DNA of 64,000 bases from assembly GCA_904066235.2 (NCBI GenBank), contig CAJFCV020000002.1, positions 8,494,001 to 8,558,000 of the forward strand, given 5' to 3'. Positions 43,332 through 56,939 of the stretch are shown here, piece after piece. Both the position numbers and the translations under genes were made by a program. How positions within the stretch are numbered: the first letter of the stretch is position 1; every line of letters begins with the position of its first letter. This DNA is from Bursaphelenchus xylophilus. Its lineage: Eukaryota; Nematoda; Chromadorea; Rhabditida; Aphelenchoididae. A model generated the notes under the pieces. That model did not search any database, was not told the origin of the DNA, and worked only from the letters and a program-made list of their open reading frames with translations.

Positions 43332-46300
43332 TTAGGGCTCACTTTCGGAGATGCTGGCGACTTGGATTCGGAGGGGGCGCTCCATGCGGCGGAACGTGTT
43401 GGCAGTTTCTTTTTGAAGGCGACGCTGGTCCTTGTTGCGGATCACGCGTTTCTCGTCTTCTGTTGGGACTTTGCGCTCTTCTTCGGAGTCCCTGAAACAA
43501 AAACACCGTAAAAATGTAAACGGAACTCAATCATGCTTTTTTATTCCTTAATTTTTTTTGGATGGGCAGCATAATCGAGCTAAATTTTTCAGGATAAACG
43601 AATTCCTCGCCCAACCAGTGAGATTAATTGGCTACCAATCCAACTCAGACCTTTTATTCAACAGTGTTTCACTCCTAAAACATTTCCAACTACCGCTGTT
43701 TCAAGACTTCATTTCTCACAAATCCCTCAACTCACCTAATATAAACCAATTTCCCGTTGATTCCGGCGCATTCCAGCTTCTCTCCAAACTCCACCGTCTC
43801 GATCAATTCGCTTATCGGCCTCGAGAATGGGTATCTGGCACAAATCTCGTCTTTAGTTGGGAATGGTTCCGAGAATTCGACTCTCTCCACAGGGATTCCC
43901 GATCGTTCTGCGGCCTTGTTCCTCAATTTCTTCGTGAAAACCTCGCTCTCTTCCCATGGTAGGAACAACTCAAACAAAGGGAGGGTCTCAAAACTTTGTG
44001 GGCACCATCGCTGGACCATCACCACAACCATATGCTCCTCTTCTTCGTCTGTCGCCTCTTCTAGTTGGTTTAGGGTCTGCTTGTCTGAAACAATACCGAA
44101 TATTATACCATAACCAATCCTCTGAACATACCATCAATCACTTGTAGGAACAATTTCTTGTCCAATGGCAGAGTCGAATTGCATTGCAACAATGGGGCAC
44201 TATCATCTCCCAGCGCTCTGATTCGAAGTTGTTTTAGGGGGTATTCCTCGGCATAAACTTCCTTGAGCAGCGCCTGACACTTCAATAAAAGATGACTGAC
44301 CGGCGAGGATCGATCGTACATGACCTCAAACAAAACCGGACGCTTGTCGATGTTCGGTTCGGCCGCAATGTATTGATGGATGCTGAGGACCACCTCTCCC
44401 TGTCTCGGTGTTAGCCTTGGGCGGACTTCCACTCGGTGCAGGTCTCGCATCACATCCCGCATCAAGTCGTTTTGGTTGACTCGCACCTGGAACCCGCATC
44501 CCTCTTCGGTGGCGAATTTGAGGAACTCCACTTGATTCACGGGGAGTTTTATTTGATGCGCGACCCATTCTTGGAAGCGTCCTACTGGCATTCGCTTGTC
44601 CACGTTAAGTTGAAAGACTGCAACGATCAAGATTACAACAACAATCAAAAACATATCGGTAGCCATCAAAAACAAATCAAATTTCCTGTTCAACATACCC
44701 ATAGACCCGTTCTGATCATATCTTTTCGATCTGACCTCAAACATATTGTCAAAATCATTGCTTTCTGTTTCTTCCACCTCATTGTTCGAGTATGCATTCT
44801 CTCCCGACGAGGACGGGAACTCATCAATCTGTTGATACGGTGGTGGGGAGGCGTTCAACTCATCGCTCGAGTCCCAGGATCCTCTTGGAGTGCAGTTGCC
44901 ACTCAAGGAAGCGTTGTCATTGTTCGGTTCGTCAAAGTATTGTTTCAGATTCTCGGCAGTCAGGGGGATTTGCGACACACAGTCCTCGTATTTCGGCGGT
45001 GGGTCCTGATACTTGGCGGTGAGATCTTCGGGGCCGGGTTGGTCGAGATTCGACTGCTCCCACGATTCGTATGATGGAGGGACCGAGGCTGGTTGGGATT
45101 GGGTGTCCGAGTTGCTCAACAAGTACTCACCATCGTCCTGCGGTTCTTCTTTCGAATCTAAAATAATATAAATAGAGACAAAGAATAAGCTCAAATACTC
45201 CTCCATTACCACACAGTTTAGATATCTAACCAACAAAAATAAAAAAAGTAAATAAAAAAAAGGCTCACCAAAACTTTTGGAACAGGTCGGTTCATCCGGG
45301 ATTTCCAACGCATTCTTTTCTTCGTTGCTTCTGGACGACGAGTAAGTGGAAGAAGCCGACAACGGAGTGCTCGATGAGGATCCTTGCTTTGCGGTGGATG
45401 AGAGGGTCGCTCCTTCCGGATAAGTGGGCAAGGGGATGTTCGAAACAGTCGGGACATTCGAATCCCATGCCTGGAAGACCTCATTATCGGGTGCCTCGTT
45501 AATCGAGGGACATGGGGTGGATGAGGAGTTGGTGTCTTCGTTGAGATCGGATATGGAAAAGGGTTTCCCGTCGCCTCGTTGGATGGCGAATGGGGACGCG
45601 ATGGGAGAGCGGGCTCCGTTTCGGCACATCATTGGCGGGAACACGCCGAGCCGACAGTAATCGTCTGAAAACAAAACATTTACAATAAAATACAGCCCGC
45701 AAACAATCAAGAAATTATAAAAATACTTACTCAATGAGGGCAAATGAAGCTGCAGATGCATCTTGTACATGTGGGAATCCAATAATCGGAACATTTCCGT
45801 TTTCGCAAAATACCTCTTGCGGTCTTCCGCAAGAATTTCCAAGTTCCCAACATCAACATACAGCTAAAAAAAAATTTTTTTAACTCAATTGTAAAATACA
45901 ACAATGACTTATTAGTTACCAAAACCAGTTACCTGCGGATTACAATTGGGAGTTCTGATAAACTTTCTGACCAAATCATCGGTCTGATCTAGCAGTTGAA
46001 GTTGTCCATCTTCACCATACGGACTGTAGACGATTCGAACATTATGCGGGTCCGATTCCCCAATCTTCCCGATGGCGCACAATGATCCACGGAGGTCGCC
46101 GACCGTCGATTCCGGATCGAAGGCGACTCTTTTCACCGGATAAACCGCCTTTTTGTCCAGGTCCACCAGCCAGACCTCGGCTGTTTGGGAGCACTCCGGG
46201 ATCTCCTGGAAGTGGGCTCTTTCGCGGGTATCGATCATGATGTGGCATTCGGCAGGGACGCTGGACCATCGGGATGGCGGTTTCAGATGAGAAAGGGGCT

Positions 46301-48867
46301 GAAACAATATTGTGTATTCTTCATGTACAGTAAACCTAATACCATTACAATAAAAACAGGCCAAAATAGTAAATTTTTACATCCCCCAGACAACCTCCTC
46401 CCCAGATTAGAGGCTATTTATGCCACTAAAACAACATCTTACCGGTTTGTCCCCAAACATTTCCTTATTGATTTCCCTGACCATTCTCCAGTTACTCTTG
46501 CATTCCACAAGTCTTGCTTCCCGTTGCAAATTCTCATAGTTCTCCAATAATTTCTTCTTGATATCCTCAAAGGACGTCTCTTTATGGATCATCAGCTCCT
46601 TCGGTTCGGCTTGGATGTAATTGAAATCGTTGCAAATTACATTCACCTTCACCATGGCCTTCTCCAGTGCTTTCCTTTCCTCCTTTTCCCTCTCTTCGGT
46701 TTCCATTTTCTCCTTTATATTCTTTATGTGTTGTGGAAGGTCCTGGGTGCTTATGAAGTGTTCGTTCCGCTCTTTTTCGATGCGTCGATACATCAAAAGA
46801 TAGGCGTTGGAGTTGTTCATCCCTCCATAGGAAAATGAGCCACCAAATGTGCGTTGCACCTCTTGATAAGAGGCAAAGTTCACATTCGAGTCGTTGAAGC
46901 ACATCCATTTCTGTTGGTCAAGGTTCCTAAATGCACAACTACAAAAAATCAAAAGATTACTTACTTTATGTATGCATAATAATGTCCTCCAGTCGCCGAA
47001 CCTTGATGGACCATGACCGAGAACAATTCGTACACATATGGGCCCTTCTTCAGCATTGTCTCCACCACTTCCGAATCAGGAAAGACATCATACCAATCAC
47101 CTTCCGGACTCGATTCGGACTTTTCGTTTGACGGAGTCGGGGATGGGGCTTTCTTGGCCACGTTGGCCCAAGACATTTTCGGTTTTTCTTCCGGGGGCTT
47201 GTACAAATATTCATTTAGATCCAGAAAGTCGGGGAATGTCAATCTAAAAGTTAGATTCCCATCAATTCCAGGTATTCTCTGATTCCTAAAACACCAAACA
47301 AAAATATTAAATCCACTTACCGATCATTTAGTTTAATCCTGTGCATTGTATTGTAATCGAAGCTGAACCTTTTGAGTTGAACGACCAACAGATATGGGAA
47401 CCTCGTGATTCCCAATCCTTTTTGTGCGTCTTGAAGTGAGTCGCACTTCTCGCACTTGTATTGGTTATTTCCATCCAGCAATTCAGGTTTTATAAAAGCT
47501 TTTAATGCTTCTTGCTGAAACACAACAAGTACAATATAATTAAATCGCCTTACTCACCAAGGTCTTATGGCTTTCCGTTGCACCGTCTTCCCGAACAGCC
47601 AACGACAAGTCCAAGAAAATGTCATTCCTCGATTTGATGGTTTTGCAGTTCATGCATTTCACATAATCCACCACCTCGCCTTTGAACAGATTTTCAATCA
47701 TTCCTTTCCATTGAGTGTTGGCCCACCGCTTTTCCAAAGCTTCTACCATCAACCAGCAAAGCTCCTGGACATCGTGCTGGTCGTACACTAAATTAAATCA
47801 ATTCATTTGAGCCCTAAACATCAAGTCCAATACAATTGAAAATCAAATTTACCTTCGTTTTCCCACCCAAACGATTGTGTTAAATCCACTGTTTCCAGAC
47901 TAGTCCTGTCGCTAGTTTGCAACTGTAAGAAGAGTTTCTGTAGTTGGAATGCAATGTCACGGGCATTATTTTTCCTTTCCACCCTAAAAACAAAAATAAA
48001 GAACAGTCCAAAATTCGACCATTGCAAAAATTCAAAAACTCACTTATAAATAATGTTCCGGAACTCCGGCGTCATATACAATGTCTGGATAAGAGAGTTC
48101 AAGTAACATGTCATTGCCTGATTCACCAATCCCACGTATCGATGGCCATTTTCATCTTGATTTTGGCCTTCCATTTCGCCTCCAATCGATGGCAAATCCG
48201 GTCCGATCGCTTGGGAATAACTCGGCGGAGCGGGTAAGGCCAGTAATGGGGGAGGACCCGAATCAGGGAATATCGGAGCTATCACTTCATTATCATCCAT
48301 TGGAGCTTCCTCCGTAATTGAGGGCAATTCTGAAAAGAATCATAGGTACTAATTGACAAGACAGGCTATTTTTTGGAGGAAATAGAAATTTTATCTTCTA
48401 AAAACTAATACTCATAGCTCAAAAAGTGAAAGTGACGTCTGATAAAAAAAATAAAAGTCTCATGTTGCCTTTGATTAATTCATTTCCGCAATCAAAATCA
48501 CGTGGCTTAGCTAGCGTCTCTCAAAAGAATTCCCAAATCTCGCAAAAATTAATTCCTCGAAAAAAGGCTCTGAATTTGAGAGAACATCGAAAACCTCAGT
48601 ATCCCAATAATTTATTTGTATCAAAATTGCGTCGCTTATTTATATTATACCTGTTCATTCTTACTCGTTGAGAACATTTGTATCAAATAGCCGAAAAACA
48701 GACTATGAAACGCATTTTCAAGATCCCATGAAACTACACTACTTTTACAGGCATTCCCCTAGTAAACACATTCCATTTCCATAAACCCCATTGATATTCT
48801 ACACGTGATCTAAAAACGGAAAAACAGCCAGAAAGAACAGAAACTTACTACTTTCATCCGCCCGCAT
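43332..48867 (-). CDS. USP47: Ubiquitin carboxyl-terminal hydrolase, USP47 type
   Basis: Cysteine protease that removes ubiquitin; USP47 acts on DNA polymerase beta and in Wnt/EGFR signalling in other animals. About 14 exons give roughly 1,350 residues, close to human USP47. The short first exon (MRADES, ATG at 48865-48867) follows a TTTTAG acceptor. The catalytic domain begins [20 protein letters not shown] with the nucleophile in [23 protein letters not shown], a CMNC...CEKC zinc-type pair, and [14 protein letters not shown] with the general-base His follow. The domain is interrupted by an insert ([18 protein letters not shown]). The C-terminal half has a Ser/Pro-rich segment with PPPY-like motifs ([16 protein letters not shown]) and ubiquitin-like modules; it ends [10 protein letters not shown]. 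Divergent to the nucleoporin gene about 1.1 kb away. Confidence 0.92.
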
Positions 48868-49943
48868 CTTCAGCCGTTTCGCTAAAATCTGAGCCTGAAG
48901 GTTGAACGGTCGTTTCGCCAGATTGTGCGTGTTTCAACGGGGGCCGTGATGGGGAGAATGAGTGATGGAGGAAAGGCCAACAGAATATCGACCGTGCCGC
49001 GACGCCAGAACGCTGGAAGGGAATGCCGTCTTTCTGGAAGAGAGTTATCAGGATTAGGACGCAAACTTTGTCGCGCTCTCACGACTCCCTAATCCCTGTA
49101 GAAGGGTTCCGACTTCTTGACGTCTCACAATGAGCACGGGAAAGAGAACATATGATGTGGAAAGTATAATATAAAAAAAGTAAGACCTATTAATCTTTCT
49201 ATAATCTAACCCGCAATGAATTGGACCAAGTCAAGGCTGAGCGAGCCACTGAACCAACCTCCAAGGCTCAAGTCTTTGTTCGTTTCAAGTGACCATCGAA
49301 GAGGTCCTTCAAGTCCCCATCTACGTCAAAATAAAGACGACGAGTTTTGTTCGGGGAATCAAGGAATTTCAAAAAAGAGTCCGAATTAGAATGCGAAATG
49401 ACATCATCAACCATAAAATCAAAGAGTAAGATTTCCGCATTTCCCTCCAAACTTAACCGATAATAAACTTCACATCACGAACTCAGTTGCCCTACGAAAT
49501 CGAGTAGACTAAATTCGAGTTGTTCTTTACAAATAGGCCCTAAAAGATTAAAAGTGAAAAGAACAGTCGCCGACTATAAGACACAGTTTACAACACAAAA
49601 ACTGATGCTTGCTACATGATTTACGGCTATTTCGGACATCTATTTATATTATTGTAGAGGAAGTGGCTACTAAAACAAAGCGAACATCTAAAAGTTCAAA
49701 AAAAGAGAGAAACGTGAGAGAATCAAGTCAATGAATGTTTTTTTCTCGAAACACATGCCGGAGGCCAACAGCTGCGCCCTACCTCACCTTCAATATTTCG
49801 CAGATTGCTTTGATAGGACGCACTTTGCGCTAAAGACCACTTTGTTGGTACGAAATGTCACAAAAATTCAATCGGTAATGGCGCGATTTTAGCTCTCGAA
49901 TTCCACCTTCTTGTAGATAGAGCGAAACGTTGTGGATAAGAAG
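48868..49943. other. Divergent intergenic region between USP47 and the nucleoporin gene
   Basis: About 1.1 kb upstream of both genes, expected to hold both promoters. Acceptor-like sites lie 13 bases before the USP47 ATG and at 49891-49892 on the plus strand. Two short minus-strand frames (48882-49082, 49268-49450) have no splice partners or homology that I recognise. Confidence 0.5.
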
Positions 49944-52900
49944 ATGGATGGACCATTGGATCCCGTCCTTCTGAAGAAGTTCGAGCAATTCGTGGAGCTC
50001 CGAAATGCCACGGAAGGAAATATTTCCAAAACGGACTTGATTCGGGCAACAATCGACCAAGACATCGAAATAGTTAGCCAAGGTGAGGTTGTTGCTTACG
50101 TTTCGCAAAGTACTCTTCTTCCTTTCCAGACGATATTGACGAGCTAAAGTATAGTATCAATCAGGTGCAGCGGTCGTTGGACGCTGCTTTTACGCGATCA
50201 GATCAATTCAGCACGGTGATGACGACATTCTTGGGCCAGCTCCGACAAACTGCTACTATTTGTTTAAAGTTTGGGCCTGGCTTTGATGGAATCTCCACAT
50301 TGGCAAGTATATCCGAGCAGGTGTATGATCTGGAACGGGTATTCGCGGATTATCTGCAGAAAATGGAGAGGTTCAGGAAAGGCTATTCCGATGTCATGAC
50401 TGCTTTGCCTGCCGAAGAGACAAAGACTGCGTAAGTTGTTTTATTTTGGTTTTTTTTGTTTAGAATCCTGTCCGTTGAGAGTATGTGTAATAGGACGATG
50501 TTTTAGTCACGAAACAACCACAATGCCGCCTGACCTACAGCAGAAAGCAAACAAGATTACCGAGAAAATTAACAAGAAGATTTTGGAGCTTTCTAAACGG
50601 ATTCTCTACTTCCAGAAAGCACTGAACGCTGTAGAAAAGGGACAGCGCCTTCCGGCGGAAGAAGAGACAGATCACGATGATACTGCCCTCCGAATGCAAC
50701 ATTTGAGTTTAGAGGTTCCGGGCCAGAAGACCAGTCCAAGACGACGCAGTGTTGTACCGGAGGAGTCAGTTGATATTGTCAAAGCATTGGCTGAGGTCTC
50801 ATTGAAATCGACGAAGAACATGAGAAAAGTTGGAGCGATCACCCTGAAACCGCAAGTCCAACAAAAGACGAGGACGGACGCGTTGAAGGTGGAAAGTCGA
50901 GACGAAATACTTGCGAGAATACTAACCCCAAAGAAAGTGGCTGAATTAAAACCGCAACCGCTGAGGCTCTCCCAGCAATCACCGTCTGTCCTCCAACTTG
51001 TCATTCAAGCTCCGGGTAGGTGAAGTTTGTTTTTATTGACTTTTGCAATGTTTAGAGCCAGCTCCTGCTCCACCACTTCATATACCTCTATCTCAGCCTA
51101 CTACGATATCACAGGCCCCTACTTTGTCTCAGCAGAGGTACTGTAATTACACAATATTTTCGGCGTTTGGACTATGTTATTTATAATGTAAAATTTGGTT
51201 TTAGTTTGTTCTCAACTCCAAAGGCATTACCCAAAGAATTGCACAAAGATGAACCAAGGGAGAAAAAGACACATGACTCGAAACCCGACAACCCAGAGCT
51301 TCTGGCGAAGCCAACTACAACGCTGTTTACTCCTGTAAAGAAAGAGGAGAAGCCCCAAGAACCGGTGAAGTCAGAAGCACCCACTGTGACATCCGAATCA
51401 TCCGTCTTTTCCAAGTAGGACATTTTTGATTTTGCTTTTTGAACCTTTAGGCCTTCAACGGAGACAACTGCGACGACCACAGTGACGACGACGTCCGCTC
51501 TCCCGGCGTCTGTAACCACCACTAGCACGGGGAGTTTCAGTTTTGCACCGGCAACAACTGCTGTTGCGACTAGTGTAACTTCAAGTGAGGCAGCGGCGGG
51601 AAAGCCGTTAGAAGCTGCGGTCAGCACTGCTGCGCCATCTTTTTCTTTCACGAGGTGAGATTTGAAGCAAACAATGATGATCTGTGAAGAAAGTTTTAAT
51701 TTTTTTTGCATTTATTTCAGCACGTTGTCATCCCAACCACAGACTACATCTTCCTTTTCCTTTAATCCAGCACCAACCCCGGCCGCCACTACCTCGTCAT
51801 TCGCTTTCAATCCATCAGCTCCATCCACTACAACATCATCATTTACATTCAAACCGGCGGAACCCCAGAAGAGTGCGTTTGGCGGTGGGACAACTGCAAC
51901 CGCTCCAGGATCTTTCTCGTTCAAACCGGCCCAGCCAGCGGGAAATGACGACGGAATGGAGGATGACACTTCAGGCACAGCGCCAGCAACATCAACTGCC
52001 AACAACTTTAATTTCGCATCGTAAGTCGGAAGTTTGAGTTGAATTAGGGTTACGGTAGGCCGAGAGAAGGAAGAAGAAAAGGTGAAAGAACATGAATTGA
52101 ATGTAGAATATTGTATAGGACCAAATATTTGGTTGATGCATAATTATCCGGCGTTTATATTGGCGCGTTGGAACTCTCCGACCACAACAAAGCCGATCTC
52201 GAAATTTGTTGAAAAACGCCGGATAATTATGCATCAACCTAATATGATTGTGGGTTGAATATAACGAGACCTTGTGTATTTTTCAGAACCGGACTAGGCC
52301 AATCCGGTCCGCAGAATCGCACTGGCGGCGGCTTTCAGTCCCTCAACTTTAGTACCCTTGGCCAGAACAAACCCGCATTCGCCAGTTTCACCCCAACCCA
52401 ACAACCGGCGGCGTCAACGACCGGTGGATTTGCATCTTTTGGGTCAACCCAACCTGCTCCAACTGGATCTGGATTCGGGGCAGCGCCGTCGTTTGGATCA
52501 GGTCCCGCTTTTGGATCGGGCAGTGTGTTCGGAGGTGGAACCCAGACCAGCTCGGTATTCGGAGGGAAGCCGGTGTTTGGAGGAGGAACGCAGGCTCAGT
52601 CTACACCTACTAATACTGGATTTGCAGCGTAAGTTGGGGAATACAGGGTCTTTCAAGAAACGTGAAGGAAAGTAGGAGGCTGTAACTTTCGGCGGAGGCG
52701 GCGCAGAGAGTTCGTTTTTGGAATATGTATTTTTAAGCGACATTATTTTTTGTCTACGAAATAACAACATTTTTAAATGCAAACTGAGGACGCTACAACC
52801 TTTTGAAAAAGGGCTCTTTTACCCCGAAAAACAGGGCTTTTGGTTCAAAATGATCGAGAGATTTCAGTTTTTCGGTCGAAAATCGTCGAGAAATGTCGTA

Positions 52901-53170
52901 ATTTTATGGAATTTTTTGTCAGTGTCTCTTTGATGGAATAGAGACTGAGGATGTGATTAGGGGTTGTTTCGTATATGGAGAAAATAATATTATTACTGAA
53001 TTTGTCATTTTAGATTTGCCGGAAAAGGCAGTTCCTTCGGACAACTGGCTCAATCCCCACCCCAATCCAACTCGCTGTTTGGAGGACAACAATCAACCGG
53101 TTTCAGCTCGTTTGGCTCAACTAACTCGACCACTCCTAACAACCCAGCTTTCACTGCATTCCGAAAGTAG
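49944..53170 (+). CDS. FG-repeat nucleoporin resembling the C-terminal half of Nup214 (NPP-14-like)
   Basis: Predicted cytoplasmic-side nuclear pore component for mRNA export and transport-receptor docking. Start: ATG at 49944, MDGPLDPVLLKKFEQFVELR. The first 300 residues are helical/coiled-coil (KANKITEKINKKILELSKRI); then ILTPKKVAELKPQPLRLSQQ; then Ser/Thr/Ala-rich exons with FSFxP units (SFSFNPAP, SFTFKPAE); then FG repeats (FGSGSVFGGG, SVFGGKPVFGGG) and the end TTPNNPAFTAFRK. The order coiled-coil then FG is that of Nup214, not Nup62 or Nup54. No beta-propeller precedes it: an in-frame TAG lies at 49914-49916 and a TTTTAG acceptor at 49892, so the transcript seems to begin here. The intron at about 52021-52286 carries a small palindromic element. 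Confidence 0.7.
52131..52239. repeat. Small palindromic element (109 bases) in a nucleoporin intron
   Basis: Perfect inverted ends of 26 bases, starting GGTTGATGCATAATTATCCG and ending in its complement, around a spacer of 57 bases. Fits a very short MITE; no second copy was noticed in the window. Confidence 0.75.
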
Positions 53171-54402
53171 TTATTTTCTTGTTTAATACTGTTGAATTTG
53201 TATGCCACAGGCCAAGTTGTTTAAGCATGAAAAATAAATTATAATTTTGGCGAGATGAACTTGAAATATTTGCTGATTAGATGGGACAAAAAGTATATTG
53301 CAACTTTTCTGCTAGCTGCGTTATACCGCAAGTTGTTTCTGTTTGCGCACTAAAAATACCGGAAAACAAGTTGATTGTTACTTTTTGTGCACAAACAAAG
53401 CGCCCGACGTCTCCCAAGATATCCGTCATGCAACTCCAACGGCCCACCATCTGTCCGCTGTTTACACGTGTCCGTTCCGTTTGATTAGACCCTTGATCTT
53501 CGCCATGATAAATGGTCGATTTGGGCCGGATCAGACTCGGGAGTTCCGCTTCGCAAACGCCGGTCAATTATTTTTTTTTTGGGGGCTTTGGATTTGCTAA
53601 GGAGAATATAACTTACAGTAACCTCTGATTGTGATACAGTGGAATTATCGTTGGGATTCGTTTTACTGTATATTCCTGGGAATGTCTCGTTGTATTAAGA
53701 GTAGATTGGTTTGAAATTTTTGAGCACGACAGCAGCCGAAAGAAAGGTCTTTTCTCTGACCGTCTCTCCTTATTTCCCATAGTCTCTCGTCTACAAACAT
53801 CGTTGAGTCGCGGAAAAAAGTCCTGGGAATTTTGCACAGTGCACTTCGGCCCTCAAATCCCGTCGCACTCCGAAAATTTGATTTGTCGCTGCGAAAAATG
53901 GGGATCGCGCGCGACGTAAGGCAAAAACAAGCAAAAATGCACTGTGCAAAAGGTGTTTTCGGCTGAAATGCACCGCGGTGCACCGTGCAAAGCACTTTTT
54001 TTGCCATTTTCACAGCGACGGCCCAAAAAGTGGAAACCCACACGGTGCAAAATTCCAAGGACTTTTTTCCGAGACTACAGTCTCCGCCACGATTGCAATT
54101 CGCCAGCTCAATCCTTCAAGGAATTCTATGCAGCTACAGTATGCCACAAATAAAAAAATGAATACCCTCGGAACTTGATTCATTTTATTCCTGGAGAATT
54201 TACTTCCCATGATCGTAGTCTTTGATGTGTTAACATTTTGAAATTAATTGAAGCGAATCAATCAACAATACTACCTGTCGGTGCGTGTAATTTTCTTTTC
54301 TTAACTGGTGGAATTTCGAAAATGAGTCAAATGCACTACTTATTACCGGTTCCTTCGATTATTTGTTGAATTCTCAAGCTGTTCTTCGAATTTAGAGCTT
54401 TG
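53171..54402. other. Intergenic with a palindromic repeat
   Basis: Between the nucleoporin and carboxypeptidase Q genes. An inverted repeat, GCGGAAAAAAGTCCTGGGAA at about 53811 and its complement TTCCAAGGACTTTTTTCCG at about 54051-54070, encloses GCACAGTGCA and other GC-richer palindromes. A single further match, GTCGCGGAAAAAAGACCTT, lies in the first large intron of the next gene (about 54669). No gene is supported. Confidence 0.5.
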
Positions 54403-56725
54403 ATGGATTGGATTTTACATCTTATATTGCTATTGGGTTCCCCTTATCTTACTGTTGGATTTGTGAACAATGTAAGGGAAATTAAAAAGTTTACTGCATC
54501 GAATAATGCAACTTCTAATACTAAATAAGCCCTTTAGGATGAAGTTCAAACTTTGACTCGCTACATTCTCCGTGGGCCATCAAGAAATAGCGGATTGGAA
54601 TGGTTGGAACCATTGGTTGATGACTTTGGACATCGGATGTTGTGCAGGAAGTCTTTGGAAGAGTAAGGAATGTCGCGGAAAAAAGACCTTGGTCGAAAAA
54701 TTGTCTGTCTGAGACTCCTAAGCCAATCGACGCTTTGGTTAGCCGTTTAAAGCATTTTTAAGCTAATTGCATAAAGTCTTAGCTTCCACGCCAATTTGTT
54801 AGCTATTATAAGGCCTGATAAGTACCTTAAAGTCCCATAAAATTCGATCTGTCCAAGAAGAATTCCATGTTTTTTTTGTCAAGAAAACCGATTTCAGTGC
54901 GATCGACTTCACAGTCGAACGTCTCCGACAGGACGGCTTTGACAATGTCCACACCGAAGAAGCGCCGAATATGCCGAATTGGGAGAGAGGGGAGGATACG
55001 GTGACTTTGCTTGAGCCGCGCAACTTAAAGCTGAACATCTTGACGATTGGCGGGGTGGATCCGGCGAAGGTGACGGCCGAAGCTGTTGTTCTGGAGGATT
55101 ACGACTTGATCAATGTGGGATAGTTATATTGACTGATTGGTAAATATTTAGACCACCAACGTGAACGGGAAGATTGTAGTTTTCAATCAGAAATGGACCG
55201 GCTACTACGAAGACATCAAGTACCGTCGCGCGGCCAAAGAGATCAAAGCGCTTGGAGCTGTGGGACTTTTGGCCAAATCGCTCGGCCCATTCTCGATTGG
55301 CTCTCCGCATACCGGCGGGGGATCCGATGAGCATCTGCCAGCGGCATCATTGTCATTAGAGGAGGCGGAACTGTTGGGTCGTCTTGCAAGACGCAACAAG
55401 ACCTTGAAGATCAGCATCGACATTCGATCCAAGAACCTTCCACCTTGCACTTCGCGCAACATCATATTTGACATAAAGGGAAGTGAGAAGCCGGAGGAAG
55501 TGGTCCTCATCTCCGCTCATATCGATTCGTGGGACTTGGGACAGGGCGCACTCGATGATGGAGGAGGAATGGCAGCGGTTTGGCAGGCCATGAAAGTGAT
55601 TAGGGAACTCGGACAGACCGATAAACGATTCCTGCCGAAACGGTAGGTTTTATTCCGTGCAAGCCCATTTGATACGGAACTGGGACGATTGGGTAAACCG
55701 AAAAGTATTATTTTTCTTCGATGGAAGTGTCGATTAGGATAATCGAGGGTGCTGATTTCGAAAATAACATTCATTTTTACCTAACATTTTTTTAATTTTT
55801 TAAATTTTTTTCATGAATATTCGATTTGGGGGTTTCCGATGGTGCTGCTTTCAAATCAGAAAAAATTGAGTATGTGTGAAAAAAATTCAAAAAATGACTA
55901 CTTTACAGTACTACTTAAAAAAATTCAGGGTCAAAAAATGAATGTCATTCGTCCAACTCCGTTTGATAAATTCCAAGCAAAAAAAAATCAATCCTCCCAA
56001 AACAAACCGCTTTCATTGAGAGATCACCCTATAACTTGATGACCAAATTTCAGCACGATCCGAGCCATTTTCTGGACCGCCGAAGAGCACGGTTTCGCCG
56101 GAGCTAAACACTACTACGAGCAACACAAAAACGGAAAAGAGAAGTTCTACTTTGTCTCGGAGACGGATCAGGGCGCATTCAAGCCAACTACGACCAAATC
56201 CATCCTCCGGTTCATGGGGAATACGACCCAAGTAAGCAATCGACCATCCCACGTCAATCCAGCGCATTTCCTGAACCGATAATTGCTTTTTCTCGAAAAG
56301 GAAGAAGAAAGACAAGAAAATGCGTTTTATCGGGTAGTGACATTTCGTTTTGAACGAATCACCAAAAAGGGGCGGGACATTTTTTTTCCTATTTTGGATT
56401 GACGTGCATCCTTATTGCACTCTTACGATTACGACTATAGAATCTTTTTCAGCGAGCCAAAATGCAGGAAATTGTGCAGAGTCTGAAACGAAATGACATC
56501 CCAATCAGTGTGCAAGAAGGGGATAAACAAGGAGACGTCCAGTCGTGGGCCGACGACGGCGTCCCATCAGTACAATATGTGGCAGACAAAGGGGCCGACT
56601 TCTACTTTTACTTCCATCACACCACCGGAGATTATTTGAACATCTTCGAGGACGGCGACATCGATTATACTGCCGCAATCATGGGCACGTTGGCACATGT
56701 TCTTAGCAACCAGGACAAGTGGTGA
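54403..56725 (+). CDS. CPQ: Carboxypeptidase Q-like secreted M28 metallopeptidase
   Basis: Zinc-dependent dipeptidase/carboxypeptidase of family M28, secreted or lysosomal. Six exons give about 450 residues (human CPQ 472). Signal peptide: MDWILHLILLLGSPYLTVGF, ATG 9 bases after an ATTTAG acceptor. Prodomain-like start DEVQTLTRYILRGPSRNSGL; PA-type insert GKIVVFNQKWTGYYEDIKYR; metal ligands in SAHIDSWDLGQGALDDGGG (His and bridging Asp), WTAEEHGFAG (catalytic Glu plus Glu ligand), SETDQGAF (Asp) and FYFHHTTGDYLNIF (His). The end is LSNQDKW. The set of five zinc ligands appears complete, so the enzyme is probably active. Introns near 55650-56050 and 56235-56455 are unusually long; the latter contains a family 2 MITE. 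Confidence 0.92.
56255..56411. mobile_element. MITE family 2, short copy in a carboxypeptidase Q intron
   Basis: CACGTCAATCCAGCGCATTT to TTTTGGATTGACGTG, flanked by CATCC on both sides. It lacks about 80 bases present in the other copies (from after CTGAACCG to ATAATTGC), an internal deletion. Confidence 0.85.
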
Positions 56726-56939
56726 TGAGAAATTTTTGCAATATTTGTGATGTAAATACAAGTTATAATATTCAATAGAGCAAATATACAAAAAAATGCT
56801 GAGAAATTGTCATCGGTAAACAAGATATTGATGTGAAAACTCTCACCGATTATTGATGACAATCGCTTCGCTTTGTAGATCGAAAGGGGAATCGGAATTC
56901 CAGATTGGAAGGCAAGTTTTTATTAGCGACCTCAAAACC

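Noticed and set aside
51181..51711. A 176-codon minus-strand frame opposite the nucleoporin.
   Set aside because: Antisense shadow of Thr/Ser/Ala-rich coding exons, including intron sequence; no start context.
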